A stretch of 64,000 bases of DNA. Origin: Chlorobiota bacterium (GTDB lineage Bacteria > Bacteroidota > Bacteroidia > Bacteroidales > F082). The notes beneath the pieces were generated by a model that had not been told where the DNA came from, did not search any database, and saw nothing but the letters and a program-made list of their open reading frames with translations. Below, piece by piece: positions 1 through 7,391 of the stretch (the stretch's first letter is position 1; every line of letters starts with the position of its first letter). The position numbers and the translations under genes were made by a program. Where the stretch lies: assembly GCA_013151215.1 (NCBI GenBank), contig JAADIS010000118.1, positions 30,117 through 94,116 on the forward strand, written 5' to 3'.

Positions 1-708
1 TTCAGCATTACTCCTATAAATCTTTACTGGTGTTTGAGAAAAATCTGCCAATATTAGTGCAACTCTCTCATACTTGAAATCATCATCTCTTTGGCTACTT
101 CTCATATTCAAGGCAGCAAAACCTTTAATATATCTTTCAATATATCTACCAACTGAATCCGTATGTGGTTTGTATGCTACATTGCTTAAACCAACTTCCC
201 TCGAATCCAATTCTCTAACAGAAAGCAAATATACTTCGCCCAAAACCATTTTAGGAAGTCTTCTGTGTAAATTTAAAGGTTCTGCATAAGTTCTTTCATA
301 CATAGTATCAATATTATTACCAATACTACTTAATTGACTTCTAACATTTACTGACAAAATATGCTCTGTAAACAGTTCGCCATAAGGTTCGGTAACTCCA
401 GTAGCGTATAAACCGTTAAAATTTATTGGCTCAACAATTTCAGGCTTGTTGTTTGGAAAAACACAAATATCTTGTTTCTTAAATTTCAAAAAACCTGCTA
501 AAGTTTTTTCCCCATTAGATTGACCTAATGGTGGATGAATTAAACTGGCATTTACATTATTCTGGATAAGTGAGGTTTTAACCACTTCATGCAACATATT
601 AATAACACCTTGAGACCTTATTACAGATGTTTTTCCCGCAGTGCCATTATTTGTAATAGCAGTCTCTACGGTCGTTTTAATATTATTTACGCAATCTTGT
701 AGTATCAT
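1..708 (-). CDS. Partial protein after a C regulator; candidate type II restriction endonuclease
   Basis: An uninterrupted frame reads leftward from an ATG at 708 through the window edge (236 codons, no stop), so the C-terminus is missing. It starts in a four-base ATGA overlap with the controller gene, so the two are co-transcribed and probably translationally coupled. The visible protein begins MILQDCVNNIKTTVE and contains a Gln/Asn/Gly/Glu stretch (PLGQSNGEKTLAGF) and a conserved-looking block with NVRSQLSSIGNN, YERTYAEPLNLHRR and LGEVYLLSVRELD. No S-adenosylmethionine-binding motif is visible, so it does not look like the methyltransferase. In C-regulated systems the gene directly behind the controller is usually the endonuclease. 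That role is inferred from context; I do not recognise the family. Confidence 0.5.
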   Translation of the reverse strand, partial: MILQDCVNNIKTTVETAITNNGTAGKTSVIRSQGVINMLHEVVKTSLIQNNVNASLIHPPLGQSNGEKTLAGFLKFKKQDICVFPNNKPEIVEPINFNGLYATGVTEPYGELFTEHILSVNVRSQLSSIGNNIDTMYERTYAEPLNLHRRLPKMVLGEVYLLSVRELDSREVGLSNVAYKPHTDSVGRYIERYIKGFAALNMRSSQRDDDFKYERVALILADFSQTPVKIYRSNAE

Positions 709-923
709 TTAAATATCCAAGAATTAAAAAATGTAGTTAAGTTTTCCCCCAATGCTAAGGCAATTTTTTCAATGTTTACTATGGAAATGTTTCTTTGACC
801 ATTCTCAACACTTGCAATATAACTTCTATCTAGGTCGGCAGAATACGCTAAATCCTTTTGAGACAATTTATTTTGCTCTCTTAATTCCTTAATTCGTGCT
901 CCAATTTTAGACTTAATTTCCAT
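705..923 (-). CDS. HTH controller (C) protein of a restriction-modification system
   Basis: This 72-residue Xre/Cro-type protein is almost entirely one helix-turn-helix domain. Residues 8-45 (ARIKELREQNKLSQKDLAY, then DLDRSYIASVENGQRN) form the recognition unit, and the length and ends match restriction-modification controller proteins. Such proteins bind a pair of C-boxes upstream of their own gene, first activating and then repressing it, which delays endonuclease expression until the host is methylated. A C-box-like element lies 22-46 bases upstream of the start, and the stop overlaps the start of the next gene. The motif and operator are seen; the autoregulatory role is known for the family. 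Confidence 0.85.
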   Translation of the reverse strand: MEIKSKIGARIKELREQNKLSQKDLAYSADLDRSYIASVENGQRNISIVNIEKIALALGENLTTFFNSWIFK

Positions 924-944
924 TTTGCAAAGATTAGTATTTGT

Positions 945-969
945 GGACTATAAGCCAAAGACTATAAGT
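945..969 (-). promoter_or_regulatory. C-box operator of the controller gene
   Basis: Read on the minus strand, two copies of CTTATAGTC (ACTTATAGTC, then GCTTATAGTCC) are separated by a short TTTGG spacer. GACT/AGTC-type C-boxes with the core ACTTATAGTC are the operators of PvuII-class controller proteins. The pair sits just upstream of the controller start at 923, the expected place for autoregulation. Confidence 0.75.
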
Positions 970-1019
970 AACAATGGGGTTTATTATCATTATAACATTA
1001 AATATTTTTGTAAATTTGT

Positions 1020-1040
1020 GTATTCTAAGTCATAGAATAC
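1020..1040. repeat. 21-bp palindrome with perfect 8-bp arms
   Basis: GTATTCTA and TAGAATAC flank a five-base loop, AGTCA. The palindrome lies between the restriction-modification genes and the end of the rhodanese gene. A plus-strand TATTTTTG (1003-1010), resembling a Bacteroidota -7 element, sits just to its left. It is AT-rich and has no T-run, so it is more likely a protein-binding site or element boundary than a terminator. Confidence 0.4.
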
Positions 1041-1061
1041 GCATAGCCAAACCGGTAGTGA

Positions 1062-1580
1062 TTAGCACCCACCTACATCAGCCTCGGCATTATGTGGGTT
1101 TTGGTCGAGGTTTTTTTCATATTGCGATGGATATGTAAGTTCCCATTTTTTCCAGCCACCTATAAGGTATCTCACATTGGAATAACCAAGTTTTTGAAGT
1201 GATTCGGCAGCTAGGATACTCCTCTTACCTTTTTTGCAATAAACAATTATTTGGTCTTCTTTAAAAGGTTTGTAAAGCATTGCGGCTTCCCAAAATGCAT
1301 CGCTGCCAATTTTAAACTCGAGCACGCCACGAGGAATATTCAATGCTCCGGGTATATATCCTGCATTAAATTCGGTAGATTCCCTCACATCTATCAACAT
1401 AATCATTTCCCCGCTATCGATTTTTTGCATCAATTGCCCGGCACTTATGGCGCTTGTGCCTGGGGCAACAGCATCGACCATCGCATTTATATCAGGATAT
1501 ACCTTATTGTTTGAGCACGAAGCAAGAGTAAATAATGCAATAAGCAGCATGATTTTACCCAGCATCAGAATTTTTTTCAT
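1062..1580 (-). CDS. Exported rhodanese-domain lipoprotein with C-terminal GGC
   Basis: This 172-residue single-domain rhodanese is probably a sulfurtransferase that carries sulfane sulfur as a cysteine persulfide. The N-terminus is a lipoprotein signal peptide with lipobox LASC (Cys22), so it is membrane-anchored outside the cytoplasm. The rhodanese fold spans about 45-155, with IDVRESTEF (63-71) and the active-site loop YCKKGKRS (Cys115). The protein ends in ...ADVGGC, a free C-terminal Gly-Gly-Cys that also occurs on the two-domain rhodanese at 5281-6180. It is the last gene of an operon behind cytochrome b (4-base gap) and the octaheme cytochrome, so it may supply or accept sulfur for that chain. 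The substrate is unknown. Confidence 0.85.
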   Translation of the reverse strand: MKKILMLGKIMLLIALFTLASCSNNKVYPDINAMVDAVAPGTSAISAGQLMQKIDSGEMIMLIDVRESTEFNAGYIPGALNIPRGVLEFKIGSDAFWEAAMLYKPFKEDQIIVYCKKGKRSILAAESLQKLGYSNVRYLIGGWKKWELTYPSQYEKNLDQNPHNAEADVGGC

Positions 1581-1584
1581 AACG

Positions 1585-2367
1585 CTATTTTTTATGTTTT
1601 TTTTGATGTTGACCTTTTAATTTTTCTTCATTTACTTTATCCTCTGTTTCTTTCATTGCTTGCACAACGAGTTTTTTAAGATCCTCATGTTCTTTTACGT
1701 CATCATGCAACACTTTGATCTTCATGCCTGTTTCTTCGATTGCTTCTTCAACAAGTTCTTTAACATCATCATCGTCAACAGTTTCCCAGCCTGTTATCAT
1801 TGCAGTTAAGTTTGATGTAAGTGTTCTGCCGGTAGTTATTAAATATAGGTGAACGATTAAAAATGTGAGCAATAAATAAGCCCCTAAAGTATGAAGCCAT
1901 GCTATCCAGTCGAGATTTTCAATTTCAAATTTCAGAAACGCTTCATTAAAATACATATAAAGCAATCCGCTAAAAAGCATTAAAGGGATTATAAGTACTT
2001 TGAGCGCAAAATATGTTATCCGCTGCAGCGGATTTAATTTACTTAAAGTACGTTTTTTTACTGGGTGGGGGGCATTGTTAAAAATTCCTATTAAATAATA
2101 ATCGAGCTGAGCCCTCATATTTTTTAATGTTGGCATATATTGTTGCCATTCATCAGTAGTTACATGCCAAAAAATCGCAAAAACTATCAGTATCAAGAAT
2201 GCCCAGGCAGCAATATTGTGAATTCGTACCGAAGATTCATATCCTAACCAATTGGTTGTTCCATGAATTTCAAAACCTGTAAAAATAAGCGTTAATATCA
2301 GCAAGGTTTGAGACCAGTGCCAAAACCTCTCGAATTTCTTATATAAATAAACCTTTTTCATATTCAT
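1585..2367 (-). CDS. Membrane diheme cytochrome b (b561 / Ni-Fe hydrogenase b-type)
   Basis: This 260-residue integral membrane protein has four or more hydrophobic helices and the histidine pattern of the family that links quinones to periplasmic redox enzymes: RFWHWSQ (His17), VRIHNIAAW (His50), and WLHTLGAYLLLTFLIVHLYL near residue 180. The last ~60 residues are a highly charged Asp/Glu/Lys-rich tail ending QKKHKK, probably cytoplasmic. It lies between the octaheme cytochrome c gene (93 bases upstream) and a rhodanese lipoprotein gene (4 bases downstream). It is the likely membrane electron donor (or acceptor) for the octaheme protein. Family assignment is firm; the direction of electron flow is inferred. 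Confidence 0.85.
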   Translation of the reverse strand: MNMKKVYLYKKFERFWHWSQTLLILTLIFTGFEIHGTTNWLGYESSVRIHNIAAWAFLILIVFAIFWHVTTDEWQQYMPTLKNMRAQLDYYLIGIFNNAPHPVKKRTLSKLNPLQRITYFALKVLIIPLMLFSGLLYMYFNEAFLKFEIENLDWIAWLHTLGAYLLLTFLIVHLYLITTGRTLTSNLTAMITGWETVDDDDVKELVEEAIEETGMKIKVLHDDVKEHEDLKKLVVQAMKETEDKVNEEKLKGQHQKKHKK

Positions 2368-2460
2368 ATTATTAAAAATTATTTTTTATTGTTTATTTCT
2401 TTTATCATCGCAACAATTGTTAGTACAACATTCCTATTTAGACATCAAATCCATTCATCG

Positions 2461-4050
2461 TTAATTTTTACATTTTCCTTTAAAAAAGAATCTACAAAAT
2501 GCGTGAAAAGCCACACCGATAATTGATGCCAGCATTAATGAAACCCCTGCAGTTTCGGCCACAGGGCTAAAATCCCTCCCTGGTAAATAAAAGTCGTCAA
2601 GAGCCTGCAGCCTGCCGTTGTGGCGGGTATGACACGCAACACATTTTAAGGATTCGTCTGCTGGGGAAACCTGGTGATTCAAGGGCCAATACATTTCTGT
2701 TTTTACAAATCCGAAGTGTCCGCTATAAGGCAAGCCTACATATTCCATTCCTAGTCTGGAAGCCTCATCCCAATCAAAATCCTTCCAGTAGGCACCTTCC
2801 CCCTTTTTAGGAGCCCACAATTTTGGTTGGATAAGAGTTTTATATACCGTATCATAAATCTGTTTCCCCCGATGAACTTTAACAGGCCATATCTTTGAGA
2901 TATCCGCTCCTTTGTTGCGCATATCCTTATCATTATATTTTCCATACAATGTATTCATCTGAACAGGGACAGATTCAATCTTATCGCCTATCACATAATG
3001 GTTTGCCGTTCCGTTAAACCATTTATATTCAGGAACAACGTGGCTGTTATAAACAAAGTTCCCTTTTATTGTCAAATAGTTGTGGTTCCCGTCAGCATCA
3101 CTTTCGTGTATTTGATCACCGTTTTCATCAAATCTGCCGGCAGTTGACCAATCCCACCATAATTTTGTTCCGTTCTTTTTGGCATAAAAAGGTATGTGGC
3201 AAGTTTGACAGGCAATGCGGACGGTATGCTCGTTAAGGATTTTATCTTTATGAGGTGCATCAGTATGGCAGTCTGAGCATGCTATACGATTCTTGTCTTC
3301 CGATGACAAAGCATAAAGCTTGCCTTTTATATTATGTTTTTCGGTTCTATGGCATTCCACACAACTCATGTTTTCACCCTCTACATCCATATGAACGTCG
3401 ATTTCCCTAGCAGGATTTACCATTGATTTATCAAGATCGCCATGCTTTACATTATTTCCACCCCCACCCCAAAAATGGCATATACCACAATTTTCTCTTT
3501 TAGGTATTCCTATATGTTGGGCAACATAACTTAAATCGACCGACTTTTTAGGATAACCGGCCTGTCCTTTTTCTTTCCTGTATGTTCCGGTTTGGTCGTG
3601 GCAAACAACACAATCTATATTGAGGGGGTTGTCGAAATTGAAATGCTTATCTTCCCAACCATAACCAATATGACATCGGGTACATGTTTTCTCGTTTGAT
3701 TTTGTGCCAATACAAAAATTATTTAAAATATTTTTCTTTCCTAAAGCTATAACACCCCTGCCTGGTAAATTCTCCGACCTTTCCCATTTCCAGTGAGAAG
3801 TAGCCATTATTTCCTTGTCCCGTTCGGTATGGCAACTCAAACATGCCTTGGTTAATTCGTGTGGATTCTCAAAAGTCTGATTCAAAATTTTGAATTTTGA
3901 ATGCATTACCGAAGGCGTATTATTTCTTTGTGCTTTCAAAGTATAATTAATCATGGGAAAGCCCAAACCGGTATTTGATTTTATTTCTTGGGAATACGAT
4001 AATTTCACAAGAAACAATACAACTGAAAAAATTAAAATTTTCTTTCTCAT
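2461..4050 (-). CDS. Octaheme cytochrome c, tetrathionate reductase (Otr) family
   Basis: This 529-residue exported protein has a Sec signal peptide (cleavage near SYSQE) and eight CxxCH heme motifs: CLSCH, CTRCH, CVVCH, CGICH, CVECH, CSDCH, CQTCH and CVACH. The order, spacing and length fit the octaheme cytochromes named after Shewanella Otr, which reduce tetrathionate, nitrite and hydroxylamine in vitro; the in vivo substrate here is unknown. A hydrophobic C-terminal segment (about 500-522) should anchor it on the periplasmic face. It leads the operon octaheme-cytochrome b-rhodanese. A palindromic operator lies 14-31 bases before the start, and a Crp/Fnr gene diverges from it. The rhodanese partner favours sulfur chemistry. 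Confidence 0.85.
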   Translation of the reverse strand: MRKKILIFSVVLFLVKLSYSQEIKSNTGLGFPMINYTLKAQRNNTPSVMHSKFKILNQTFENPHELTKACLSCHTERDKEIMATSHWKWERSENLPGRGVIALGKKNILNNFCIGTKSNEKTCTRCHIGYGWEDKHFNFDNPLNIDCVVCHDQTGTYRKEKGQAGYPKKSVDLSYVAQHIGIPKRENCGICHFWGGGGNNVKHGDLDKSMVNPAREIDVHMDVEGENMSCVECHRTEKHNIKGKLYALSSEDKNRIACSDCHTDAPHKDKILNEHTVRIACQTCHIPFYAKKNGTKLWWDWSTAGRFDENGDQIHESDADGNHNYLTIKGNFVYNSHVVPEYKWFNGTANHYVIGDKIESVPVQMNTLYGKYNDKDMRNKGADISKIWPVKVHRGKQIYDTVYKTLIQPKLWAPKKGEGAYWKDFDWDEASRLGMEYVGLPYSGHFGFVKTEMYWPLNHQVSPADESLKCVACHTRHNGRLQALDDFYLPGRDFSPVAETAGVSLMLASIIGVAFHAFCRFFFKGKCKN

Positions 4051-4063
4051 TTTTAAATTTCTT

Positions 4064-4081
4064 TTGTTACAAAATTAACAC
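4064..4081. promoter_or_regulatory. Crp/Fnr-type operator, TTGTTA-N6-TAACAC
   Basis: TTGTTACAAAATTAACAC is an 18-bp near-perfect inverted repeat just upstream of the octaheme gene. It differs at only three positions from the perfect TTGTTA-N6-TAACAA palindrome at 8419-8436 (compared on the opposite strand). Both lie in divergent gaps between an exported redox/sulfur gene and a Crp/Fnr gene. Confidence 0.65.
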
Positions 4082-4189
4082 AACCAACTGTTGAAATAGC
4101 AAGCATGAGCATGATATACAGCCTGATATAAGGTGAGAATAGTTAATATTTAAGGTAACATATGATACTGTGTCATAATTTTAAATAAC

Positions 4190-4197
4190 TACCTTTG
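4190..4197 (+). promoter_or_regulatory. -7 promoter element of the first Crp/Fnr gene
   Basis: TACCTTTG matches the Bacteroidota -7 consensus TAnnTTTG and ends 22 bases before the ATG at 4220. No convincing -33 TTTG is present. An imperfect TATGA...TCATA inverted repeat (about 4161-4177) lies where it would be expected, which hints at activator-dependent or autoregulated expression. Confidence 0.5.
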
Positions 4198-4219
4198 TCA
4201 AATATTTCTTTCTTGGTAA

Positions 4220-4915
4220 ATGGTTGACAGAAAAAAAATAAATAGTTGTACAGTCTATAAAAAACAGTGTGAGTGCTTTGAACTCTTAACTGAAAAGCAG
4301 CGTGAACTAGTAGAAGAAAACCAAGTTGTTGTTGAATATAAAAAAGGTGAAGTTATAGCTAGGCAAGGTGCTTTTGCGTCACATATAATTGTTATTGAAA
4401 AAGGCTTGGCAAAGGTAATGTATGAAGATGGCGACAACAATATTATACTAAGGATCTCAACACCGGGCAGTTTAATAGGTTTATCCTCCATATCAGAAAG
4501 CAACCGCTTGTTCGGTTATACGGCCAAGGCATACATTAATACAATCGTAAGGCAAATCGACACTTCAGTTTTTATTAAGTTGATAGAAGAGAACAGTAAA
4601 TTCGGATTACAGCTCATTAAGATTCTCAGTGAAATCTCACATCAAAAAAATGAGCGGTTTTTCGGCCTTACTCACCGACAGTCGTTTGGAAAACTTGCCG
4701 ATTTATTATTGTGCATGTCGTTGAACATTTTTAAAGACAATAAATTTGAATTGCCTTTGAGCAGAAAGCAATTAGGGGAACTTGCAGGCATGTCGACGGA
4801 AAGCGTAATAAGGACACTGAAATCCTTTCAGGAAGACAAACTTGTTGAAATTAACGGCAAAACGATTGAAATTATTGATAATGAAGGATTAATGAAGATT
4901 TTTGAAACCGGTTAA
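4220..4915 (+). CDS. Crp/Fnr-family regulator with N-terminal cysteines (paralog 1)
   Basis: This 231-residue regulator has a cyclic-nucleotide-binding-like sensor (about 25-150), a long dimer helix and a winged HTH (LPLSRKQLGELAGMSTESVI, about 173-192). The N-terminus has Cys10, Cys17 and Cys19. Cys10 and Cys19 are matched exactly in the paralog at 8581-9276, also 231 residues. FNR-type iron-sulfur sensors use four cysteines, which are not present here, so a thiol or persulfide switch is more plausible than a 4Fe-4S cluster (inference). It diverges from the octaheme operon across a palindromic operator and probably controls it. The gene ends just before the terminator at 4934. Confidence 0.85.
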   Translation: MVDRKKINSCTVYKKQCECFELLTEKQRELVEENQVVVEYKKGEVIARQGAFASHIIVIEKGLAKVMYEDGDNNIILRISTPGSLIGLSSISESNRLFGYTAKAYINTIVRQIDTSVFIKLIEENSKFGLQLIKILSEISHQKNERFFGLTHRQSFGKLADLLLCMSLNIFKDNKFELPLSRKQLGELAGMSTESVIRTLKSFQEDKLVEINGKTIEIIDNEGLMKIFETG

Positions 4916-4933
4916 CAAATCAAAAATACAAAA

Positions 4934-4966
4934 AAGCCTGTCATTAAATTAATCGTTGACAGGCTT
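4934..4966. terminator. Bidirectional intrinsic terminator
   Basis: A 10-bp stem (AAGCCTGTCA / TGACAGGCTT) with a 13-base loop lies between two convergent genes. On the minus strand it is followed by a T-run, so it ends the porin-rhodanese-small-gene operon. On the plus strand it can end the Crp/Fnr transcript. The stem shares the CCTGTCAACG sequence with the terminator at 7346-7377. Confidence 0.85.
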
Positions 4967-4990
4967 CTTCTTAAGAACAATTTAAAATTT

Positions 4991-5248
4991 CTATTTTGTA
5001 ATCAGCATGTTAATCCGTGATAATTCAACTAAATCCGGATAAAGTTTTAACACAACTTCATTTTCAATTATTTTTGCTTTTACTATACTTGGAGTATTTT
5101 CATGATACCAAAGCTCAGTAAAGAAATCATCAAGCAAGAAAAGAACTATATCAAATCCCTTTGTATAACGATTGCCGAGTTTTTCCCCTTGTTGCAGAAT
5201 TTGTATCACCCTTTCTGCTTTAGTTGATTCGATAAATTTTTTCTTCAT
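4991..5248 (-). CDS. Small conserved-looking protein of unknown function
   Basis: This 85-residue protein has no signal peptide, cysteines or membrane segment. The sequence alternates charged helices (ESTKAERVIQILQQGEKLGN) with a hydrophobic, aromatic middle (FDIVLFLLDDFFTELWYH) and a strand-like end. It is 32 bases behind the two-domain rhodanese gene, on the same strand and upstream of a strong terminator. It is therefore probably the third gene of the porin-rhodanese operon and may be a cytoplasmic accessory protein. I do not recognise the family. Confidence 0.6.
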   Translation of the reverse strand: MKKKFIESTKAERVIQILQQGEKLGNRYTKGFDIVLFLLDDFFTELWYHENTPSIVKAKIIENEVVLKLYPDLVELSRINMLITK

Positions 5249-5280
5249 GACTAATATTTATATGTCGTACAAAATAGATT

Positions 5281-6180
5281 CTAACAACCTCCCGAAGCCG
5301 TTCCTGACTTTTTAGACACGGACACACCTGATTTGGTTTGAAGTTTATTGTTTTTTGCTACCCATTCAGCATAGGCACCATCATATACTTTAAAGTTATT
5401 CCAACCTAAAACATTAACAAAAGCAGCATAAACAACTGTTGCCCTAACACTTGTACGGCAATATCCTATGACACTGCTGGAAGGGCTAATTCCTTTCTTA
5501 TTCAACATTGATTCTATTTCGGCTTTCGGCTTAAACGCTCCCGATTCGGTCAAAAAGTCTTTATAATTAATATTAAGGGCTCCCGGTATATGACCTTCAC
5601 TATTGTCGGCCGAACCGTCAAATTCGTCGGCAGCCCTGGCGTCGAGGATAATGCCTTTTGAGTTTTTAACATCATTAATATCAGCATAAACCGATATATT
5701 TACGTTTGGCGTAAATGTTTTCTGGTTTATTTTTGAGGGCATTTTGGTGATAGGAACCCTAACTTTGCGCCATTCGTTCATATCCTTGTGAAGAATTCTT
5801 ACATCCTCAGCACCTAAAAACTTCAATATCCAATAAACCCTTGAAGAATACTTTTGGGAACCACCATCATAAACAACTATTTTTGAGTTGTTGCCAACAC
5901 CCTTCGAGCCGAATATTTTCGCCAAATCGGCAGGTTCCATTATTAATGCTTCAATACCGCCTTCTTTATAAAGGGTTTTATGAGGAATATTAACGGCATT
6001 TTTAATATGCATTTTCGTATAACTATCCTTTTTCGAGGCGTCAATAATCACAAGGCTTTTATCAGTCTTGACAAGTTTCATAAAATCTGCGGCACTGATA
6101 ATGTCGCCTTGTGCTAATGCTATATTGCTCAAATAAATTAAAGCAGCACCTATGAGCATTAAATTTCTAACAAATCTCAT
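5281..6180 (-). CDS. Exported two-domain thiosulfate sulfurtransferase (rhodanese)
   Basis: This 299-residue protein has a cleavable signal peptide (about 1-23, ...NIALAQG) and tandem rhodanese domains. The N-domain (about 28-145) has the non-catalytic loop VVYDGGSQKYSS with Asp105 in place of cysteine, as usual for this family. The C-domain (about 160-280) carries the active site GYCRTSVRA with Cys241. It should transfer sulfane sulfur from thiosulfate or a similar donor in the periplasm. The C-terminus ends ...GTASGGC, so a second cysteine sits on a flexible tail like that of the rhodanese at 1062-1580. It is 19 bases behind a porin gene in one operon. Confidence 0.88.
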   Translation of the reverse strand: MRFVRNLMLIGAALIYLSNIALAQGDIISAADFMKLVKTDKSLVIIDASKKDSYTKMHIKNAVNIPHKTLYKEGGIEALIMEPADLAKIFGSKGVGNNSKIVVYDGGSQKYSSRVYWILKFLGAEDVRILHKDMNEWRKVRVPITKMPSKINQKTFTPNVNISVYADINDVKNSKGIILDARAADEFDGSADNSEGHIPGALNINYKDFLTESGAFKPKAEIESMLNKKGISPSSSVIGYCRTSVRATVVYAAFVNVLGWNNFKVYDGAYAEWVAKNNKLQTKSGVSVSKKSGTASGGC

Positions 6181-6199
6181 CTTTTTATTTTTTTAATAA

Positions 6200-7318
6200 T
6201 TAAAATTTAACTTGAACCTGGAACATCAATGCGTCGTTATCATACTCGCCTACATCCCCATTAGATTTTTTTCCTTCGGAATTGTAAAGATAATTCAATT
6301 GAACTCTTGTCCAATCGTTAATAAAATAATTTATACCAAAGGTTATCGTGCTTTGAGTTATTGTTTGAGTTTGGCCGATGAACTTATAAGCAGAGCCATC
6401 AGGGTCGTAAGTCTCGAATTTCACAACTGGTTGAAGCCCAAAATCAAATTTATACATGGCCATTAGCCAGAAGCCTGATTTTGAGTATTCGGGATAGGCC
6501 CCATCAGTGCTTTTGCCACCGCATCCGCCGCCACCGGCAATATCACCAATATATTGCCCACTTATATATTCTCCTTGAATCAGAACATTATATTTTTCCA
6601 AAGATAAATCAACTGCCCATGACGTTTTACTTTTCGAATCCCCATCAGCATCTTTTTTCTCAACCAAACCATGACGATAACTGCCACCAACTTTCAAACC
6701 TTCAAGAGGTGAAACAACTATACGGCCTGCTATATCTTTATTCTGGTTATCATCGTAATGGGTAGAACTTAATACATTATTGATTCCCGTACCATTTAAA
6801 ACAGCCAAACGATAAGAAACAATGTCGCGTTCCTTTCCGAACGAACCAAGAAGCATAAAGCCCAATTCCCTGAAAGGGGCAGCCATCTCGTTTACAACTG
6901 TCGACCTTCTAATTGTGTGGAGTGCATGGCAGGGGGTATTTAATTCCAAACTGAACGGCGACTTATATTGTCCCATCGAAAACTTAATGTATTTCCCAAA
7001 AGGAGCATAGGTAATATAGGCATCAAGCAATTGCGGCCCTCCTGCAACAGGACTTAATTCAGCCATAACATAATAACTAATATCGTAAGGTATGTTTCCA
7101 ACAACACCAATCCTGGCCCGTTTAAAATAAAACGAACTTGGTTTTATAGCATTTCCTTTAGTGTCGTTGCCGAAAAAGTAATAATCGAATTCGGGTTGGA
7201 TATATCCTACAACCTGAACACCTTCGTCGGAAGTTGCTTCAACACAACCTTGTGAATACGTATTATTTATTGAACCGATGCCCAATAAGACAGAAAGAAT
7301 AATAACTAATTTCTTCAT
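6200..7318 (-). CDS. Outer membrane porin, O/P (phosphate-selective) family
   Basis: This 372-residue protein has a signal peptide (about 1-22) and alternating amphipathic beta strands ending in an aromatic, strand-like C-terminus (ALMFQVQVKF). Typical family blocks are visible: YIQPEFDYYF, FYFKRARIGVVGNI, MGQYKSPFSLE and LNYLYNSEGKK. It probably lets an anion cross the outer membrane; given the next gene, an oxidised sulfur anion is a reasonable guess. One loop carries a glycine-cysteine motif, GGGGCGG (262-268, Cys266), resembling the GGCGG sulfur-carrying tail of SoxY and echoing the GGC tails of two neighbouring rhodaneses. It is the first gene of the operon. Confidence 0.82.
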   Translation of the reverse strand: MKKLVIILSVLLGIGSINNTYSQGCVEATSDEGVQVVGYIQPEFDYYFFGNDTKGNAIKPSSFYFKRARIGVVGNIPYDISYYVMAELSPVAGGPQLLDAYITYAPFGKYIKFSMGQYKSPFSLELNTPCHALHTIRRSTVVNEMAAPFRELGFMLLGSFGKERDIVSYRLAVLNGTGINNVLSSTHYDDNQNKDIAGRIVVSPLEGLKVGGSYRHGLVEKKDADGDSKSKTSWAVDLSLEKYNVLIQGEYISGQYIGDIAGGGGCGGKSTDGAYPEYSKSGFWLMAMYKFDFGLQPVVKFETYDPDGSAYKFIGQTQTITQSTITFGINYFINDWTRVQLNYLYNSEGKKSNGDVGEYDNDALMFQVQVKF

Positions 7319-7345
7319 AATAAGCGGTTTTTATTTATTAAAAAA

Positions 7346-7377
7346 CCTGTCAACGGAATTGAAGCCCCGTTGACAGG
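7346..7377 (-). terminator. Intrinsic terminator after the third rhodanese gene
   Basis: An 11-bp stem (CCTGTCAACGG / CCGTTGACAGG) is followed on the minus strand by TTTTTTA. It separates the lipoprotein gene at 7392-8381 from the downstream porin operon. Confidence 0.85.
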
Positions 7378-7391
7378 AAGATTAATTAAAA

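Noticed and set aside
74..289. 71-codon plus-strand reading frame at the left edge
   Set aside because: It is antisense to the longer minus-strand frame that is coupled to the controller gene.
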